NCBI RefSeq assembly: GCF_004363245.1
Contig: NZ_SNYV01000001.1
Location: 62,001 to 126,000 of the forward strand
DNA from: Sphingobacterium yanglingense
GTDB lineage: Bacteria; Bacteroidota; Bacteroidia; Sphingobacteriales; Sphingobacteriaceae
DNA length: 64,000 bases
Direction of reading: 5' to 3'
The notes under the pieces are model-generated. The model searched no databases, was not told the DNA's origin, and saw only the letters and a list, made by a program, of their open reading frames with translations. This document shows positions 16,171-24,975 of the stretch, piece by piece (positions within the stretch are counted from its first letter, which is position 1; each line of letters starts with the position of its first letter). The translations under genes and the position numbers were made by a program.

Positions 16171-16540
16171 CACGCTAGGCCTTGGCGGTGCGGGCTTAGT
16201 GTATGAGGGTAGCGCGTTAATGTACGTAGGCTCCACGCTATCTTGCTGAAGCTGTATGCTATTGCAGGCTATCAAAGAGCTAACGAGTAGGGGAGACGAA
16301 TTTGTACGTCAAGGCTGTACGCTATCGAGGCAGGGAGATGCGCTAGTGATTTGCTTGGACGACTTAGGTTACGGATGGTATTCCCTAGCGTATGGACTCT
16401 GTAGGTATGCTTGTATAGCTTTCAAGATAGGGGGTGGAGGAGAGACGATAGCGCGAGCTGTTTCGAAGCTGATTTGTAGCCTCGACGCGTTAGCGATTGG
16501 ATGCTGCACGCTAGCGTGTCGAGACTACGATGTAGCTCGA
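16171..16540 (+). repeat. Degenerate 21-bp tandem repeat tract (about 18 units)
   Basis: A GCTA-like word recurs every 21 bases: exact GCTA at 16174, 16237, 16258, 16279, 16321, 16342 and 16510, with variants (CTTA, GTTA, CCTA, GATA) at 16216, 16363, 16384, 16447 and 16489. In one frame this reads as heptads GxxLxxx, for example GCTLSRQ-GDALVIC and LDALAIG-CCTLACR. A TGA at 16247 breaks that frame, so the 141-codon ORF at 16256-16681 is probably not a protein gene. The tract runs between the AraC gene and the Fn3 gene. Its role is unknown. Confidence 0.8.
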
Positions 16541-16771
16541 AGTATCTTGGGATTTGAAGTTTTTTTAACTATAAAATGTGTGTTTTTGATAGTAATATCA
16601 CGGTTTTTTGACGTTTTAATTAGTTTTATTGTCAACAAAAAGGTTTGTAAAACGGCAAAAAGTTTTTTAGGCACCCCTTGAATTTGGCCGAAAAACAAAC
16701 CTTTTCGGTCATTTTGTACCACATCTTTGTAATGAGTTTATTAATTATTATTTATTTAAAATTTAACAAAA
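16541..16771 (+). other. Intergenic region before the Fn3 gene
   Basis: AT-rich and non-coding. A hairpin pairs GGCCGAAAA with TTTTCGGTC at about 16686-16711. A CATCTTTG word near 16730 is one mismatch from the Bacteroidota -7 box TAnnTTTG and could be the promoter of the two genes that follow. Confidence 0.45.
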
Positions 16772-17380
16772 ATGATTAAACCAAATTTCAGAAGCAAAGA
16801 TGCAACCGAGTTGTTGAACTATGCTGAACACATCTTAAAAAAGATGACCGAAAATGCAACCATGTTTGCAGATCCCGAGCCGGCTTTGGCCACTCTAGAG
16901 ACAAGTCTGTCCGCTTATCGCGCGGCCTATGCAGAGGCAACACACAGGGATATGCGAGCTGTGGTCCTCAAAGGACAGAAAGGAAAGGATTTACATCAGG
17001 TGATTTACCGATTGTCCCACTATGTCGATGCGCAGGCACAGGGTGATCCGAATATCATTCTCGCAGCAGGATATCGACCATCAAAATCGACGCAGAACCG
17101 GATCGGGCGCACACCGAAGGCCACAGGTCTAGTGGTTAAAAACATGGAAGTGGGAAGCGGTATTCTACGGATAAAGGTCCATCACTGGAAGCATGCAAGA
17201 CTGTATCAGTATGAACACCGTAAGAAGGGGACGGAGGAATGGACAGGGATATTGAATAGTAGTTCGACGCTAGAACTCAGCGGGCTGGAGCGATTGCAGG
17301 AGTATGAGTTCCGAGTTTCTTATCTAGGTCGGGATACAGTGACCAATTTTAGTGATATCGTTACGGCATTGGTCGTTTAA
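16772..17380 (+). CDS. Fibronectin type III domain protein
   Basis: This 202-residue protein has two parts. Residues 1-95 are helical, without a signal peptide (KDATELLNYAEHILKKMTEN...). The C-terminal 85 residues form an Fn3-like sandwich: RIKVHHWKHARLYQYEHRKK, the Trp-containing EEWTGILNSS, and LSGLERLQEYEFRVSYLGRD with the family's Tyr-corner. A cytoplasmic or non-classically exported location is likely. It lies directly after the 21-bp repeat tract and is followed after 12 nt by a coiled-coil gene, presumably one operon. Function is unknown. Confidence 0.78.
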   Translation: MIKPNFRSKDATELLNYAEHILKKMTENATMFADPEPALATLETSLSAYRAAYAEATHRDMRAVVLKGQKGKDLHQVIYRLSHYVDAQAQGDPNIILAAGYRPSKSTQNRIGRTPKATGLVVKNMEVGSGILRIKVHHWKHARLYQYEHRKKGTEEWTGILNSSSTLELSGLERLQEYEFRVSYLGRDTVTNFSDIVTALVV

Positions 17381-17392
17381 AGTTTAAAACCA

Positions 17393-18130
17393 GTGGCAGG
17401 TACATTACAGAATAGTAGCGTGCCTGCCCTATTAATCAATAAGGAAATGATAAAGGAAATTATCACAGAACATGCACTTCGAAGGATCATTTTACTGGTG
17501 GATGAAGATAAGGTAGCTCCTGAGTTTGAAAAAAATGCAATAGAAGTATATTATGAAATGCATGACCGCGTGCTGCAGTGGGAGGAGCGGTTGCGTATTG
17601 CTAGGGAAAAAATACCGGGTCTTGGTTTTAAGCTTGAACGTGTCGAAGAGGTGTATGAGGATGCTCGACGAAAATTGGAGCATCTGTTGGTGATGGTACC
17701 AGAGAATCCGGAGCGCCCACGGATTAGGATGCAGCTTAGGACGTTTACGCAGGATCTGGATAGGTTATTGTGCGAGTATGTCCCTGAGCTGATCAACCAA
17801 GCAGGAGAGTTTTACGAATATGAGGACTATAGTCTTGAGGAAGATATCTGGATGACCGAAATTGCTTTTAAAGAGTTTCGTACTATTTTTGATGATTACG
17901 AGAACTGCGCTGTCGATATGGTGTCCTTTGATCGGGATCTGGATGATTTCAAAGGTGTACTGGGACACATCCGGAAGCGGGAAGGTAAGTACTATGATAT
18001 GATGTACGAATACATCGATACCTATACAGACCTAAATGAAAAAATAGACAGTCTATATGATCGGGTAGACGAATTTGATGATACGATACTGGAGTTTATA
18101 AAGCCGGTCACACCTAAAGGAGCAGAATAG
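17393..18130 (+). CDS. Acidic helical protein of unknown function
   Basis: This 245-residue protein is Glu/Asp-rich and almost wholly helical, with coiled-coil character (QWEERLRIAREKIPGLGFKL, RVEEVYEDARRKLEHLLVMV, and LNEKIDSLYDRVDEFDD near the end). No signal peptide or known motif is seen. The annotated start is GTG at 17393, 12 nt after the Fn3 gene stop; ATG at 17447 (MIKEIITEHALRR) is an alternative. Co-transcription with the Fn3 gene suggests that the two products act together. Confidence 0.65.
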   Translation: MAGTLQNSSVPALLINKEMIKEIITEHALRRIILLVDEDKVAPEFEKNAIEVYYEMHDRVLQWEERLRIAREKIPGLGFKLERVEEVYEDARRKLEHLLVMVPENPERPRIRMQLRTFTQDLDRLLCEYVPELINQAGEFYEYEDYSLEEDIWMTEIAFKEFRTIFDDYENCAVDMVSFDRDLDDFKGVLGHIRKREGKYYDMMYEYIDTYTDLNEKIDSLYDRVDEFDDTILEFIKPVTPKGAE

Positions 18131-18160
18131 CACGTTGATTTATTATGGTCTGCTATTAAG

Positions 18161-18207
18161 TTTAGAAATATAAGATGTATCCTGTATTTCTAAGCTTTTA
18201 TTTTTTT
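18161..18207 (+). terminator. Terminator after the Fn3 and coiled-coil operon
   Basis: TTAGAAATA pairs with TATTTCTAA around a 14-nt loop, and the stem is followed by GCTTTTATTTTTTT. It lies between convergent genes. Confidence 0.6.
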
Positions 18208-18225
18208 GATAGGGTCGTAGCTCAA

Positions 18226-19218
18226 TTAGCTAAGGTTTAGCTGAATGGGGACGGAGTAAGCGACACGAACAGGAATGCCTCGCCTGTAGCCAGGGGTAAA
18301 ATCTTTTGCTCTCTTTAGTACGTCGATTGCTCGCTGCCCTGTGCCGTATCCTAAGTCATTGATGATTTTGTAACTAGAGGTTTTTCCTGTTTTTTCAACA
18401 ACAAAGCTGATGAGGATTTGTCCGGATATGTTGGCTTTGATAGCTTCAGTCGGATATCTATAGTTGTTGCCTATAAACATTCTTAGTTGCTGAATGCCTC
18501 CCGGATATTCGGGTTCAACGTCTTTTTGGGTGTAGTTGTATTCTTGGCCGGTACTATCTGTGGTAATTCCCTTTGTTAATACCCCTTTTTCGTACCATTC
18601 TTCAAACTGATATTTCCCCTTTGTCATTTTACCTTTCCAGTGGCCTGCGCGTAGGCCATCAACATAGTTACCCTGTTCGAAATCCTGATCATCTGAAAAA
18701 AATGTTGCGGTACCATTTCCATTTTTGACCTGTACATTGTTAAGAGAGTCTGCATAATAAACTAAACGGCTGGCTAATTCATAGTCAGCTATTAAAGCTG
18801 GGCTGCTCTGATTTTTTACATAAAATCGAGTTTCCTTTAATACACCGTTGCGGTAATATCTTTTTGCGGTATCTGCTATTTTGTCGTTGCTATATTGATA
18901 GATGGACTGGAGCACTTCATTATCGTAAAAGCTCTTGACAGGTCCCTCAAAACGCAATCGTTTAGGGTCAGGAGTCTTAACCCAGGCATGGCGCTTCAGG
19001 TTGCCATTTGGGTAGTATTCGTTAAGCTCGTAAAGACCAGCATCATTTGCCTGTAGCTGCAATATGCTAGTATATGCTGCAGAGTCTTTGAGGGGAGTGA
19101 AACTGCCATCTTTTTTTATATAGGTGACAAGGGTTTCCTGAGCTTGCAACAGGTTTGTTAAGCTTATGAAAAATAGTACTATTAGAGATTTGTGGATATA
19201 GAGAAGTGTGTGTGTCAT
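18226..19218 (-). CDS. TonB-family energy transducer with MORN/YwqK-like repeats
   Basis: This 330-residue protein starts with a signal or anchor (LIVLFFISLTNLLQAQ). The middle (about 60-225) carries YwqK/MORN-like strand repeats such as YPNGNLKRHAW, YYRNGVLKETRFYV and GNYVDGLRAGHWKGKM. The C-terminal TonB domain (about 235-330) reads VEPEYPGGIQQLRMFIGNNY, GQILISFVVEKTG and GIPVRVAYSVPIQLNLS. Classical TonB couples the proton motive force to outer-membrane receptors through an N-terminal membrane helix and a proline-rich linker; neither is obvious here. This may therefore be a periplasmic TonB-domain protein rather than a true transducer. Single gene. Confidence 0.85.
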   Translation of the reverse strand: MTHTLLYIHKSLIVLFFISLTNLLQAQETLVTYIKKDGSFTPLKDSAAYTSILQLQANDAGLYELNEYYPNGNLKRHAWVKTPDPKRLRFEGPVKSFYDNEVLQSIYQYSNDKIADTAKRYYRNGVLKETRFYVKNQSSPALIADYELASRLVYYADSLNNVQVKNGNGTATFFSDDQDFEQGNYVDGLRAGHWKGKMTKGKYQFEEWYEKGVLTKGITTDSTGQEYNYTQKDVEPEYPGGIQQLRMFIGNNYRYPTEAIKANISGQILISFVVEKTGKTSSYKIINDLGYGTGQRAIDVLKRAKDFTPGYRRGIPVRVAYSVPIQLNLS

Positions 19219-19377
19219 TATTTCTGCTTGCTTAACGATTTTTATATACGCTATCTACAAACATAAGTAAAATAAAATTTATCCAACTTTGACTAAATAG
19301 CAGGATATGTGTGCTAATTGCGTTTCTCTGACACAGGTTGTATTTTAAATATGTACTTTTGTGCATATTTTTTAGTT

Positions 19378-19878
19378 ATGAGCGATAAGGCAAGAAAAAT
19401 TTTTCTAGGAATCTGTATCATTGTTCCATTTGTGGTCTATTGTGGTATTTATTATTCATCCATGATAAAAAATGCTCCTTACCGGTTTTCGGATTTCGAA
19501 TCCATTGAGATTACATATGGTACACCTGGAGAAATGTTGAACACATACAATTCTAAGACAAGGATTTATCACTACCTGACAAAGGACAATGAAGTATTGA
19601 CGGATACATTGAAAATGCGGGATAATGATTTGTTGTACTTACACCGCAAAGCGATGGAGTTGGGATTTTGGAATGTTGATGACAACATGACTACACCGCG
19701 AAAAGACTCTACTGAAGGAAAGCAGGTGCCACGCTATATCTTAAAATATACGTATAAAGAGAAATCTAAGGAAGTAACACTGGATGCCGATTATTCAGGC
19801 ACGCAAAAAATGAAAGACGCTGCCAAATCGACTATTGATGCGGTATTAACGATGATCGCTGAGGTCAAGGCGAGATAA
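19378..19878 (+). CDS. Membrane-anchored protein of unknown function
   Basis: The start is placed at MSDKARKIF (19378) rather than at the earlier Met at 19318. A TACTTTTG -7 box at 19354-19361 would start the transcript inside the longer form, leaving a leader of about 10 nt. The 166-residue product has one N-terminal transmembrane helix (IFLGICIIVPFVVYCGIYYS) and an extracytoplasmic part with no motif I recognise. A strong terminator follows at 19901. Function is unknown. Confidence 0.7.
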   Translation: MSDKARKIFLGICIIVPFVVYCGIYYSSMIKNAPYRFSDFESIEITYGTPGEMLNTYNSKTRIYHYLTKDNEVLTDTLKMRDNDLLYLHRKAMELGFWNVDDNMTTPRKDSTEGKQVPRYILKYTYKEKSKEVTLDADYSGTQKMKDAAKSTIDAVLTMIAEVKAR

Positions 19879-19900
19879 ATAAAAATATTTTTAAGTTATT

Positions 19901-19931
19901 AAAGGCAAGGTAGTTATATCTTGCCTTTTTT
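19901..19931 (+). terminator. Rho-independent terminator
   Basis: AAAGGCAAG pairs with CTTGCCTTT, followed by TTT, 22 nt after the stop of the gene at 19378. Confidence 0.85.
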
Positions 19932-20010
19932 AGTTAAGAATAGTTAAAGTATTTTTTATGAAAATTAATTTGAATATTATTGCTGTCAATAAACTTTAAA
20001 AATTAAAACT

Positions 20011-20640
20011 ATGAGAAGAACTCTACTAACTATTGCCGTGACAGCCGGCTTAACATCTATGCTTCAGGCCCAGGAATTTGGGTTAAACAAAGGCGATATA
20101 CTACTGGAAGGACAGATCAATATCCACAGTAGTAAAGATAAAAATGCTGATTTGAAAAATAGTCATTTCGGTTTTTCGCCTAAGGTAGGCTATTTTTTAA
20201 GTGATAAATTTGCGATTGGAGTTGATTTAGGAATTCTAAAAATCAATAAGGAAGAGCTGGGGGCAAATAATAATATATTTAAGAGTAAATACAATGAATA
20301 TAAGGTAGGAGCTTTTGGAAGATATTATTTCCTGAACATAGGCGAGCGCTTTAAAGCTTATTCGGAGTTGAATGCGGCCTATCTTAATGGAAAGATTACG
20401 ATGGCAGCTGGTTATGATGATGTCAAATCAAATCATTTTGCTGCGAAAGCAGGTATAGGTGCTAATTTCTTTTTAACAAAGAATGTAGCGCTTGGGTATT
20501 CTTTTGGAGATGTCATAGGATTTAATACGACCAAAATCGGTGAGGATGGTACCAAGTCTAGGAATAATTTTTACATGAATGTGAACTCATTTAATAACTT
20601 TTTTGAAACAGGACAATTTTCACTGACATTTAAACTATAA
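20011..20640 (+). CDS. Outer-membrane beta-barrel protein
   Basis: This 209-residue protein has a Sec signal ending LQAQ and then alternating strands (FGLNKGDILLEGQINIHSS, FGFSPKVGYFLSDKFAIGVD, KVGAFGRYYFLNIGERFKAY). It ends FSLTFKL, as barrels do. It is of the OmpW/porin-like outer membrane beta-barrel type that is abundant in Bacteroidota. Single gene with its own terminator. Function is unknown. Confidence 0.85.
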   Translation: MRRTLLTIAVTAGLTSMLQAQEFGLNKGDILLEGQINIHSSKDKNADLKNSHFGFSPKVGYFLSDKFAIGVDLGILKINKEELGANNNIFKSKYNEYKVGAFGRYYFLNIGERFKAYSELNAAYLNGKITMAAGYDDVKSNHFAAKAGIGANFFLTKNVALGYSFGDVIGFNTTKIGEDGTKSRNNFYMNVNSFNNFFETGQFSLTFKL

Positions 20641-20647
20641 AAAATAA

Positions 20648-20678
20648 AAGGCTCTTCAATTTCTGAAGAGCCTTTTTT
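20648..20678. terminator. Bidirectional terminator
   Basis: AAGGCTCTTCA pairs perfectly with TGAAGAGCCTT around ATTTC, with a T tail on + and an A-rich lead that serves the minus strand. It separates the convergent barrel and nucleoside-transporter genes. Confidence 0.9.
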
Positions 20679-20681
20679 ATG

Positions 20682-22058
20682 TTAGTGACCTGTATTCTCC
20701 AGGTCCTTTGGGTCGTGTTTATGTTTGAATAGGATGGAAAAAGCAATTACGATGACCAAGGTGTATATTGCAAAAGCCAACCATATATGGTGCCAGTCTT
20801 TTAGATAAATAGCAGAATCGAATGTGCCATTCGTGATTTGTACTCCTTTATCCGCTATAAAATCCAATAGTTTTGGATTATCCGCACTGGTCTCAAGACG
20901 TGCCGCAAGACCATCTAAGGTGTCAAAGGGCTTTGTGTAGTATTTATCAATCATCCAACCGGATACCTGAGAACCTAAGATCGCACCTATCCCGTTGGTC
21001 ATCATCATAAAGAGTCCCTGTGCCGAAGAACGTATTTTTGAATCGGTCGAGGTTTCAACAAACAGTGATCCAGATATGTTGAAAAAGTCGAAAGCCATTC
21101 CGTATACGATACAGGATAGGATGATCATCCATAGTCCAGAAGATGGATCGCCGTATGCGAAAAGACCAAAACGTAGCACCCAGGCAATCATCGCAAAGAG
21201 CATGACATTACGAATACCAAAGCGCTTTAGGAAAAAAGGAATTGCTAAGATGAATAAGGTCTCCGATATCTGTGATATGGACATGATTATGGTCGAGCGC
21301 TCTACTACCAAAGATTCTGCGTATTTGGGATAAAAGGCAAACTCACTTAGGAAGACGTCTCCATAGGCATTGGTCAGCTGCAGAGCTGCTCCCAAGAACA
21401 TGGAGAATATAAAGAAAAGAGCCATTTTATAGTTCCCGAACAATTTGAAGGCCTCTAATCCCAAGAGCTCTGATAGTTTAGCATTCTCTTTTGTAAGGTG
21501 CTGTGGTGGACATTTTGGGATCATAAAGATGGCATATATTCCTAGAAATATAGAACCTCCGGCAGCGATATAAAACTGATATTCGGTTGCTTTATTGCCC
21601 GTAAGATTGGTCAGCCACATGGCAGCGATAAAACCTACGGTTCCCCATACCCGGATCAAAGGAAAGGCTTTGATGAGGTCATAGTTTCCTTTGGTCAAGG
21701 AGCTGTAGGCAATTGAATTGGACAGTGCGAGGGTCGGCATGTAACAACACATGGCCAGCAACATTACGGTAAAGAAGCTATCTGGGTTTGTGGTCTGCGC
21801 GAGGTAAATCAGACAGATGGCGTAAAGTAAATGAAGACCAATATAGAGGCGCTCTGCATTGACCCATCTGTCAGCGATTATTCCCATCAATGTCGGCATG
21901 AATAGGGAGGCAATCCCCATGGTTGAAAAAATGGCGCCAAACTGCGTGCCGTCCCATTGTTTGGTGCCAAACCAATAATTGGCAATGGTAATCAACCATG
22001 CTCCCCACACGAAAAATTGCAGGAAGTTCATGACAGTCAGTCTTAATTTTATAGACAT
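20682..22058 (-). CDS. Nucleoside:H+ symporter (NupG-like, MFS)
   Basis: This 458-residue membrane protein has about 12 hydrophobic segments. The opening KLRLTVMNFLQFFVWGAWLI, followed by FSTMGIASLFMPTLMGIIAD with the MFS loop-2 RWVNAERL, is typical of NupG/XapB nucleoside permeases, which import nucleosides by proton symport across the inner membrane. Its start is 10 nt after the stop of the bifunctional-nuclease gene, so they are probably co-transcribed. Substrate is inferred from the family. Confidence 0.9.
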   Translation of the reverse strand: MSIKLRLTVMNFLQFFVWGAWLITIANYWFGTKQWDGTQFGAIFSTMGIASLFMPTLMGIIADRWVNAERLYIGLHLLYAICLIYLAQTTNPDSFFTVMLLAMCCYMPTLALSNSIAYSSLTKGNYDLIKAFPLIRVWGTVGFIAAMWLTNLTGNKATEYQFYIAAGGSIFLGIYAIFMIPKCPPQHLTKENAKLSELLGLEAFKLFGNYKMALFFIFSMFLGAALQLTNAYGDVFLSEFAFYPKYAESLVVERSTIIMSISQISETLFILAIPFFLKRFGIRNVMLFAMIAWVLRFGLFAYGDPSSGLWMIILSCIVYGMAFDFFNISGSLFVETSTDSKIRSSAQGLFMMMTNGIGAILGSQVSGWMIDKYYTKPFDTLDGLAARLETSADNPKLLDFIADKGVQITNGTFDSAIYLKDWHHIWLAFAIYTLVIVIAFSILFKHKHDPKDLENTGH

Positions 22059-22067
22059 ATAGGTGTG

Positions 22068-22697
22068 TTATGATTTTCTTCGTTCGATCTCATCGCGGAT
22101 ACGGGCTGCCGCCTCATATTGTTCGTTCGCGATAGCTTTTTGCAAGGTATTCTCCAACTGTTCATCGCTGAGAGAAGCATAGGGAGATACTGCTTTTGGA
22201 GGTTGTTCGTCCTTTTGTTCGGGAGCCGCATTTTCTGTTTCGGCAGTAGACGCTGCCGATATATTTTCTAAAAATGCAAAGTCATTGTTCTCGATTACAA
22301 TACCTGCGGAAGACATGATAAAGTCGTAGGTGTATATAGGGCAGCCGAAACGTACTGCTAGGGCTACGGCATCGGAAGTCCTGGCGTCGATTTCTACCGA
22401 TTTTCCGGCATTCTTGCAGACGATTTTTGCAAAAAAGATACCATCGACAAGATTGTAGATCAGTACTTCTTCAAGTTCAATATTAAAGACGTCCGCAAAA
22501 GACTTGAAAAGATCATGAGTGAGTGGCCTACTAGGCGTCATCTTCTCAATCTCCACAGCGATGGCCTGAGCTTCGAAGCCTCCGATAATGATGGGTAGGC
22601 GTCTGTTCCCATTAACTTCACCCAATACCAACGCATAAGCACCAGACTGGGTCTGACTATATGATAAGCCGACAATATCTAACTTTAATTTCTTCAT
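22068..22697 (-). CDS. Bifunctional nuclease family protein with UVR motif
   Basis: The start is taken at MKKLKLDIVGLSYSQ (22697); the 17 codons upstream look like leader. The 209-residue product has an N-terminal BFN domain (DUF151, about 1-135: AYALVLGEVNGNRRLPIIIG, RPLTHDLFKSFAD and EIDARTSDAVALAVRFGCPI), a linker rich in Ala, Glu and Pro, and a C-terminal UvrB/UvrC-type motif (LENTLQKAIANEQYEAAARI then RDEIERR). Some BFN proteins have been reported to degrade DNA and RNA in vitro, but the bacterial role is unsettled. It shares a transcript with the nucleoside transporter. Confidence 0.9.
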   Translation of the reverse strand: MKKLKLDIVGLSYSQTQSGAYALVLGEVNGNRRLPIIIGGFEAQAIAVEIEKMTPSRPLTHDLFKSFADVFNIELEEVLIYNLVDGIFFAKIVCKNAGKSVEIDARTSDAVALAVRFGCPIYTYDFIMSSAGIVIENNDFAFLENISAASTAETENAAPEQKDEQPPKAVSPYASLSDEQLENTLQKAIANEQYEAAARIRDEIERRKS

Positions 22698-22773
22698 CCT
22701 AATACACTCCGTGATATGGATTAGGCGATCCCTTTTCCAATGATACAAACTTAGATAAAATGCGGGAAATTAA

Positions 22774-22801
22774 CAATGGCACCCTAAGTGCGGTGCCATT
22801 G
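22774..22801 (-). terminator. Terminator of the etfBA operon
   Basis: CAATGGCACC pairs perfectly with GGTGCCATTG around an 8-nt loop, 13 nt beyond the etfA stop. On the minus strand it is followed by TTAATTTC. Confidence 0.75.
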
Positions 22802-22813
22802 CTTGGTTATTTT

Positions 22814-23788
22814 TTAGTTTCCTTTATGCTTTTTTAAAGCTTCAATGAGTTTGGGAACTACTACAAAGGCGTCACCCACGATACCATAGTCCGCTACTTT
22901 GAAGAAAGGAGCTTCAGGATCTTTGTTGATTACAACGATTGTCTTGGAAGAAGATACCCCAGCCAAATGTTGAATTGCCCCGGAAATACCAATGGCAATA
23001 TATAGGTTGGGGCTCACTACGATTCCTGTTTGACCCACGTGTTCGGAATGAGGTCTCCAGCCTGCATCAGACACGGGTTTTGAACAGGCTGTCGCCGCAC
23101 CAAGAACCTTTGCCAGTTCTTCGATCATACCCCAGTTCTCGGGACCTTTTAGGCCTCTACCTGCAGACACGACAATTTCCGCTTCAGGGAGTGATATCGT
23201 ATCGGTAGCGCGTACAATCTCCTGTACAGTAGTACTGAAATCAGTAGACGGAATATCTGGAGTGTAGGCTTCTACTGTGGCAGAACCGCCTGTTTCTTTG
23301 GATGGGAACGCATTTGGGTTGATCGTCAATACCTTTACAGCGGATTGAATGGATACCGTTGCGATTGCTTTGTTTGAAAAAGCGGAAGTCTGTACTTCAA
23401 ATGTATCGCCATTGATTTGAGGTAAGGCAGAGGCTCCAGAGACAATACCTGCACTAAGCTTGGTTGCCACGCGTGGAGCGAGTCCTTTACCGCTAAATGT
23501 ATTCGATAAGACAACCACTGATGCGTTTTCTTTTTGAGCGGCTGTCGCTAAAATGGAAGCATAAGCCTGGTTGACAAAAGAGCTCAGATTGTCGGTAGAG
23601 ACGTTGAGTACTCTAGCGGCTCCATAGCCTCCTAATTTCTGTAATTCATCCTCTTTTACAGTCCCTATAGAAATAGCGATAACCTCGGTCTGAAGTTGGT
23701 CGGCTACGGCTTTGCCATATGATATTGCTTCAAAAGCCGATTTTTTGAATTGGCCTTCTGTATTCTCTATATATACTAATACTGACAT
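22814..23788 (-). CDS. etfA: Electron transfer flavoprotein subunit alpha
   Basis: This 324-residue protein has an N-terminal ETF nucleotide-fold domain and a C-terminal FAD-binding domain, seen in VSAGRGLKGPENWGMIEEL, SDAGWRPHSEHVGQTGIVVS and LYIAIGISGAIQHLAGVSSS, with the conserved Arg and Ser/His that contact FAD. With EtfB it passes electrons from acyl-CoA dehydrogenases to the quinone pool. It follows etfB by 35 nt in one minus-strand operon; no ETF dehydrogenase gene is adjacent. Length is normal. Confidence 0.96.
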   Translation of the reverse strand: MSVLVYIENTEGQFKKSAFEAISYGKAVADQLQTEVIAISIGTVKEDELQKLGGYGAARVLNVSTDNLSSFVNQAYASILATAAQKENASVVVLSNTFSGKGLAPRVATKLSAGIVSGASALPQINGDTFEVQTSAFSNKAIATVSIQSAVKVLTINPNAFPSKETGGSATVEAYTPDIPSTDFSTTVQEIVRATDTISLPEAEIVVSAGRGLKGPENWGMIEELAKVLGAATACSKPVSDAGWRPHSEHVGQTGIVVSPNLYIAIGISGAIQHLAGVSSSKTIVVINKDPEAPFFKVADYGIVGDAFVVVPKLIEALKKHKGN

Positions 23789-23823
23789 AAAAATTCTTGT
23801 TTATAGTTTGAACATAACCTTTG

Positions 23824-24561
23824 TTAGATTACTTTCGCTTCATTATGTAATAGGCTGACCAACTCGTCTACCTGATCCTCATTGACTAATGTCACACTAC
23901 CTCGTGCCGGAGGTGTGGCATAAGACTTGACTTTGGTGAGTGGTTCAACAGCCGTAGCTGCTATAACTTCTAATGGCTTGCTACGTGCCCCCATGATACC
24001 ACGCATATTCGGGATTTTTGGTTCTGCAACTCCTTCGGCAGTACCGATTACTATAGGAAGGGAAGCGGTAAGGACTTCTTTGCCACCTTCAATCTCGCGT
24101 TCGACACTAGCTTGACCATTGGCAACCTGTATGCCTTTGGCAATGGATACAGACGGTATATGTAATAACTCGCCTACCATTGCAGCAATCTGTGCGCTAT
24201 TGTAGTCTATGGATTCACGACCAGTTAGGATTAAATCAAAATTATTATTCTTGGCATACGCTGCAATTTGGTTTGCCACAAACCAGGCGTCAGATGCCGC
24301 TGCGTCGACACGGACGGCATTGTCTGCACCTATTGCAAGGGCTTTACGGATGGTAGGTTCAGTACTTGCATCGCCCACGGTAATCGTTGTAACCGAACCG
24401 CTAGCTGCAGCAGCGAGGTCAACAGCTTTGGAAAGGGCAATCTCGTCATAAGGATTGATGATGTACTGAACGCCAGTCGTGTTGAATGTGGTGTTCTCGT
24501 TGGTAAATGTTATTTTCGATGTAGTGTCCGGGACATTACTTATACATACTAATATCTTCAT
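23824..24561 (-). CDS. etfB: Electron transfer flavoprotein subunit beta
   Basis: This 245-residue protein is the EtfB/FixA partner: MKILVCISNVPDTTSKI at the start, YIINPYDEIALSKAVDLAAA, the AMP-binding GRESIDYNSAQIAAMVGELL, and a C-terminal NMRGIMGARSKPLEV signature. First gene of the etfBA operon. The 414-nt region upstream holds a palindromic element and an inverted repeat (AGTGAC...GTCACT at 24640-24667). Confidence 0.96.
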   Translation of the reverse strand: MKILVCISNVPDTTSKITFTNENTTFNTTGVQYIINPYDEIALSKAVDLAAAASGSVTTITVGDASTEPTIRKALAIGADNAVRVDAAASDAWFVANQIAAYAKNNNFDLILTGRESIDYNSAQIAAMVGELLHIPSVSIAKGIQVANGQASVEREIEGGKEVLTASLPIVIGTAEGVAEPKIPNMRGIMGARSKPLEVIAATAVEPLTKVKSYATPPARGSVTLVNEDQVDELVSLLHNEAKVI

Positions 24562-24975
24562 ATACTAATCTTTTGGTTTTACATAAATAAATTTATTCGC
24601 ATGCTATATTAAAAAATGCATGGGATAAGAACGGATTTGAGTGACGCTTTGCTTTGTGTCAGTCACTCTACAGTAAATCTACTGATTAACACTTAAGTTT
24701 ACTTATCAAATATAGTCAATTTTATGTAAAATCCTATGCGGGCATAATATTAAGATATGCATTGAGAATAGGCTTCTCGTCATTTCGACCCTGTGGAGAA
24801 ATCTATAGACAAAAAGGGTTAAATTTATAGCTATCCATAGATTTCTCCACTACGGTCGAAATGACGTGTTGTGGTAAATAGGATTTCCGTTATATTTTAC
24901 GATGTTAAAAAAGTTGTATTTTGTTTTGTAGAGTGCTTTAGTTTTCTTTGCAGGGATTATTAAATTTGAACAACA
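24562..24975. other. Intergenic region between divergent etfB and TPR genes
   Basis: No ORF is convincing. It contains the inverted repeat AGTGAC/GTCACT at 24640-24667, a minus-strand CAAATATA (a -7 box TATATTTG) at 24707-24714 that may serve etfB, and the palindromic element at 24778-24866. Confidence 0.5.
24778..24866. repeat. Palindromic element, best-preserved copy
   Basis: The arms CGTCATTTCGACC-CTGTGGAGAAATCTAT and its inverse are nearly perfect over about 30 bp, around AGACAAAAAGGGTTAAA. The shared AGGGTTAA core and CGTCAT tips link it to the copies inside the CRISPR-like locus. It gives the clearest view of the element's ends. Confidence 0.9.

Noticed and set aside
16256..16681. A 141-codon ORF over the 21-bp repeat tract
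   Set aside because: Its heptad pattern continues upstream across a stop codon, it is Cys-rich and degenerate, and its 3' part runs through AT-rich intergenic DNA. Treated as a repeat tract and not a gene.
18212..18232. A stretch resembling the 5' end of a tRNA (GGGTCGTAGCTCAATTAGC)
   Set aside because: No anticodon or T arm follows, and the right part is the coding end of the TonB-family gene. Coincidence or a tiny remnant.
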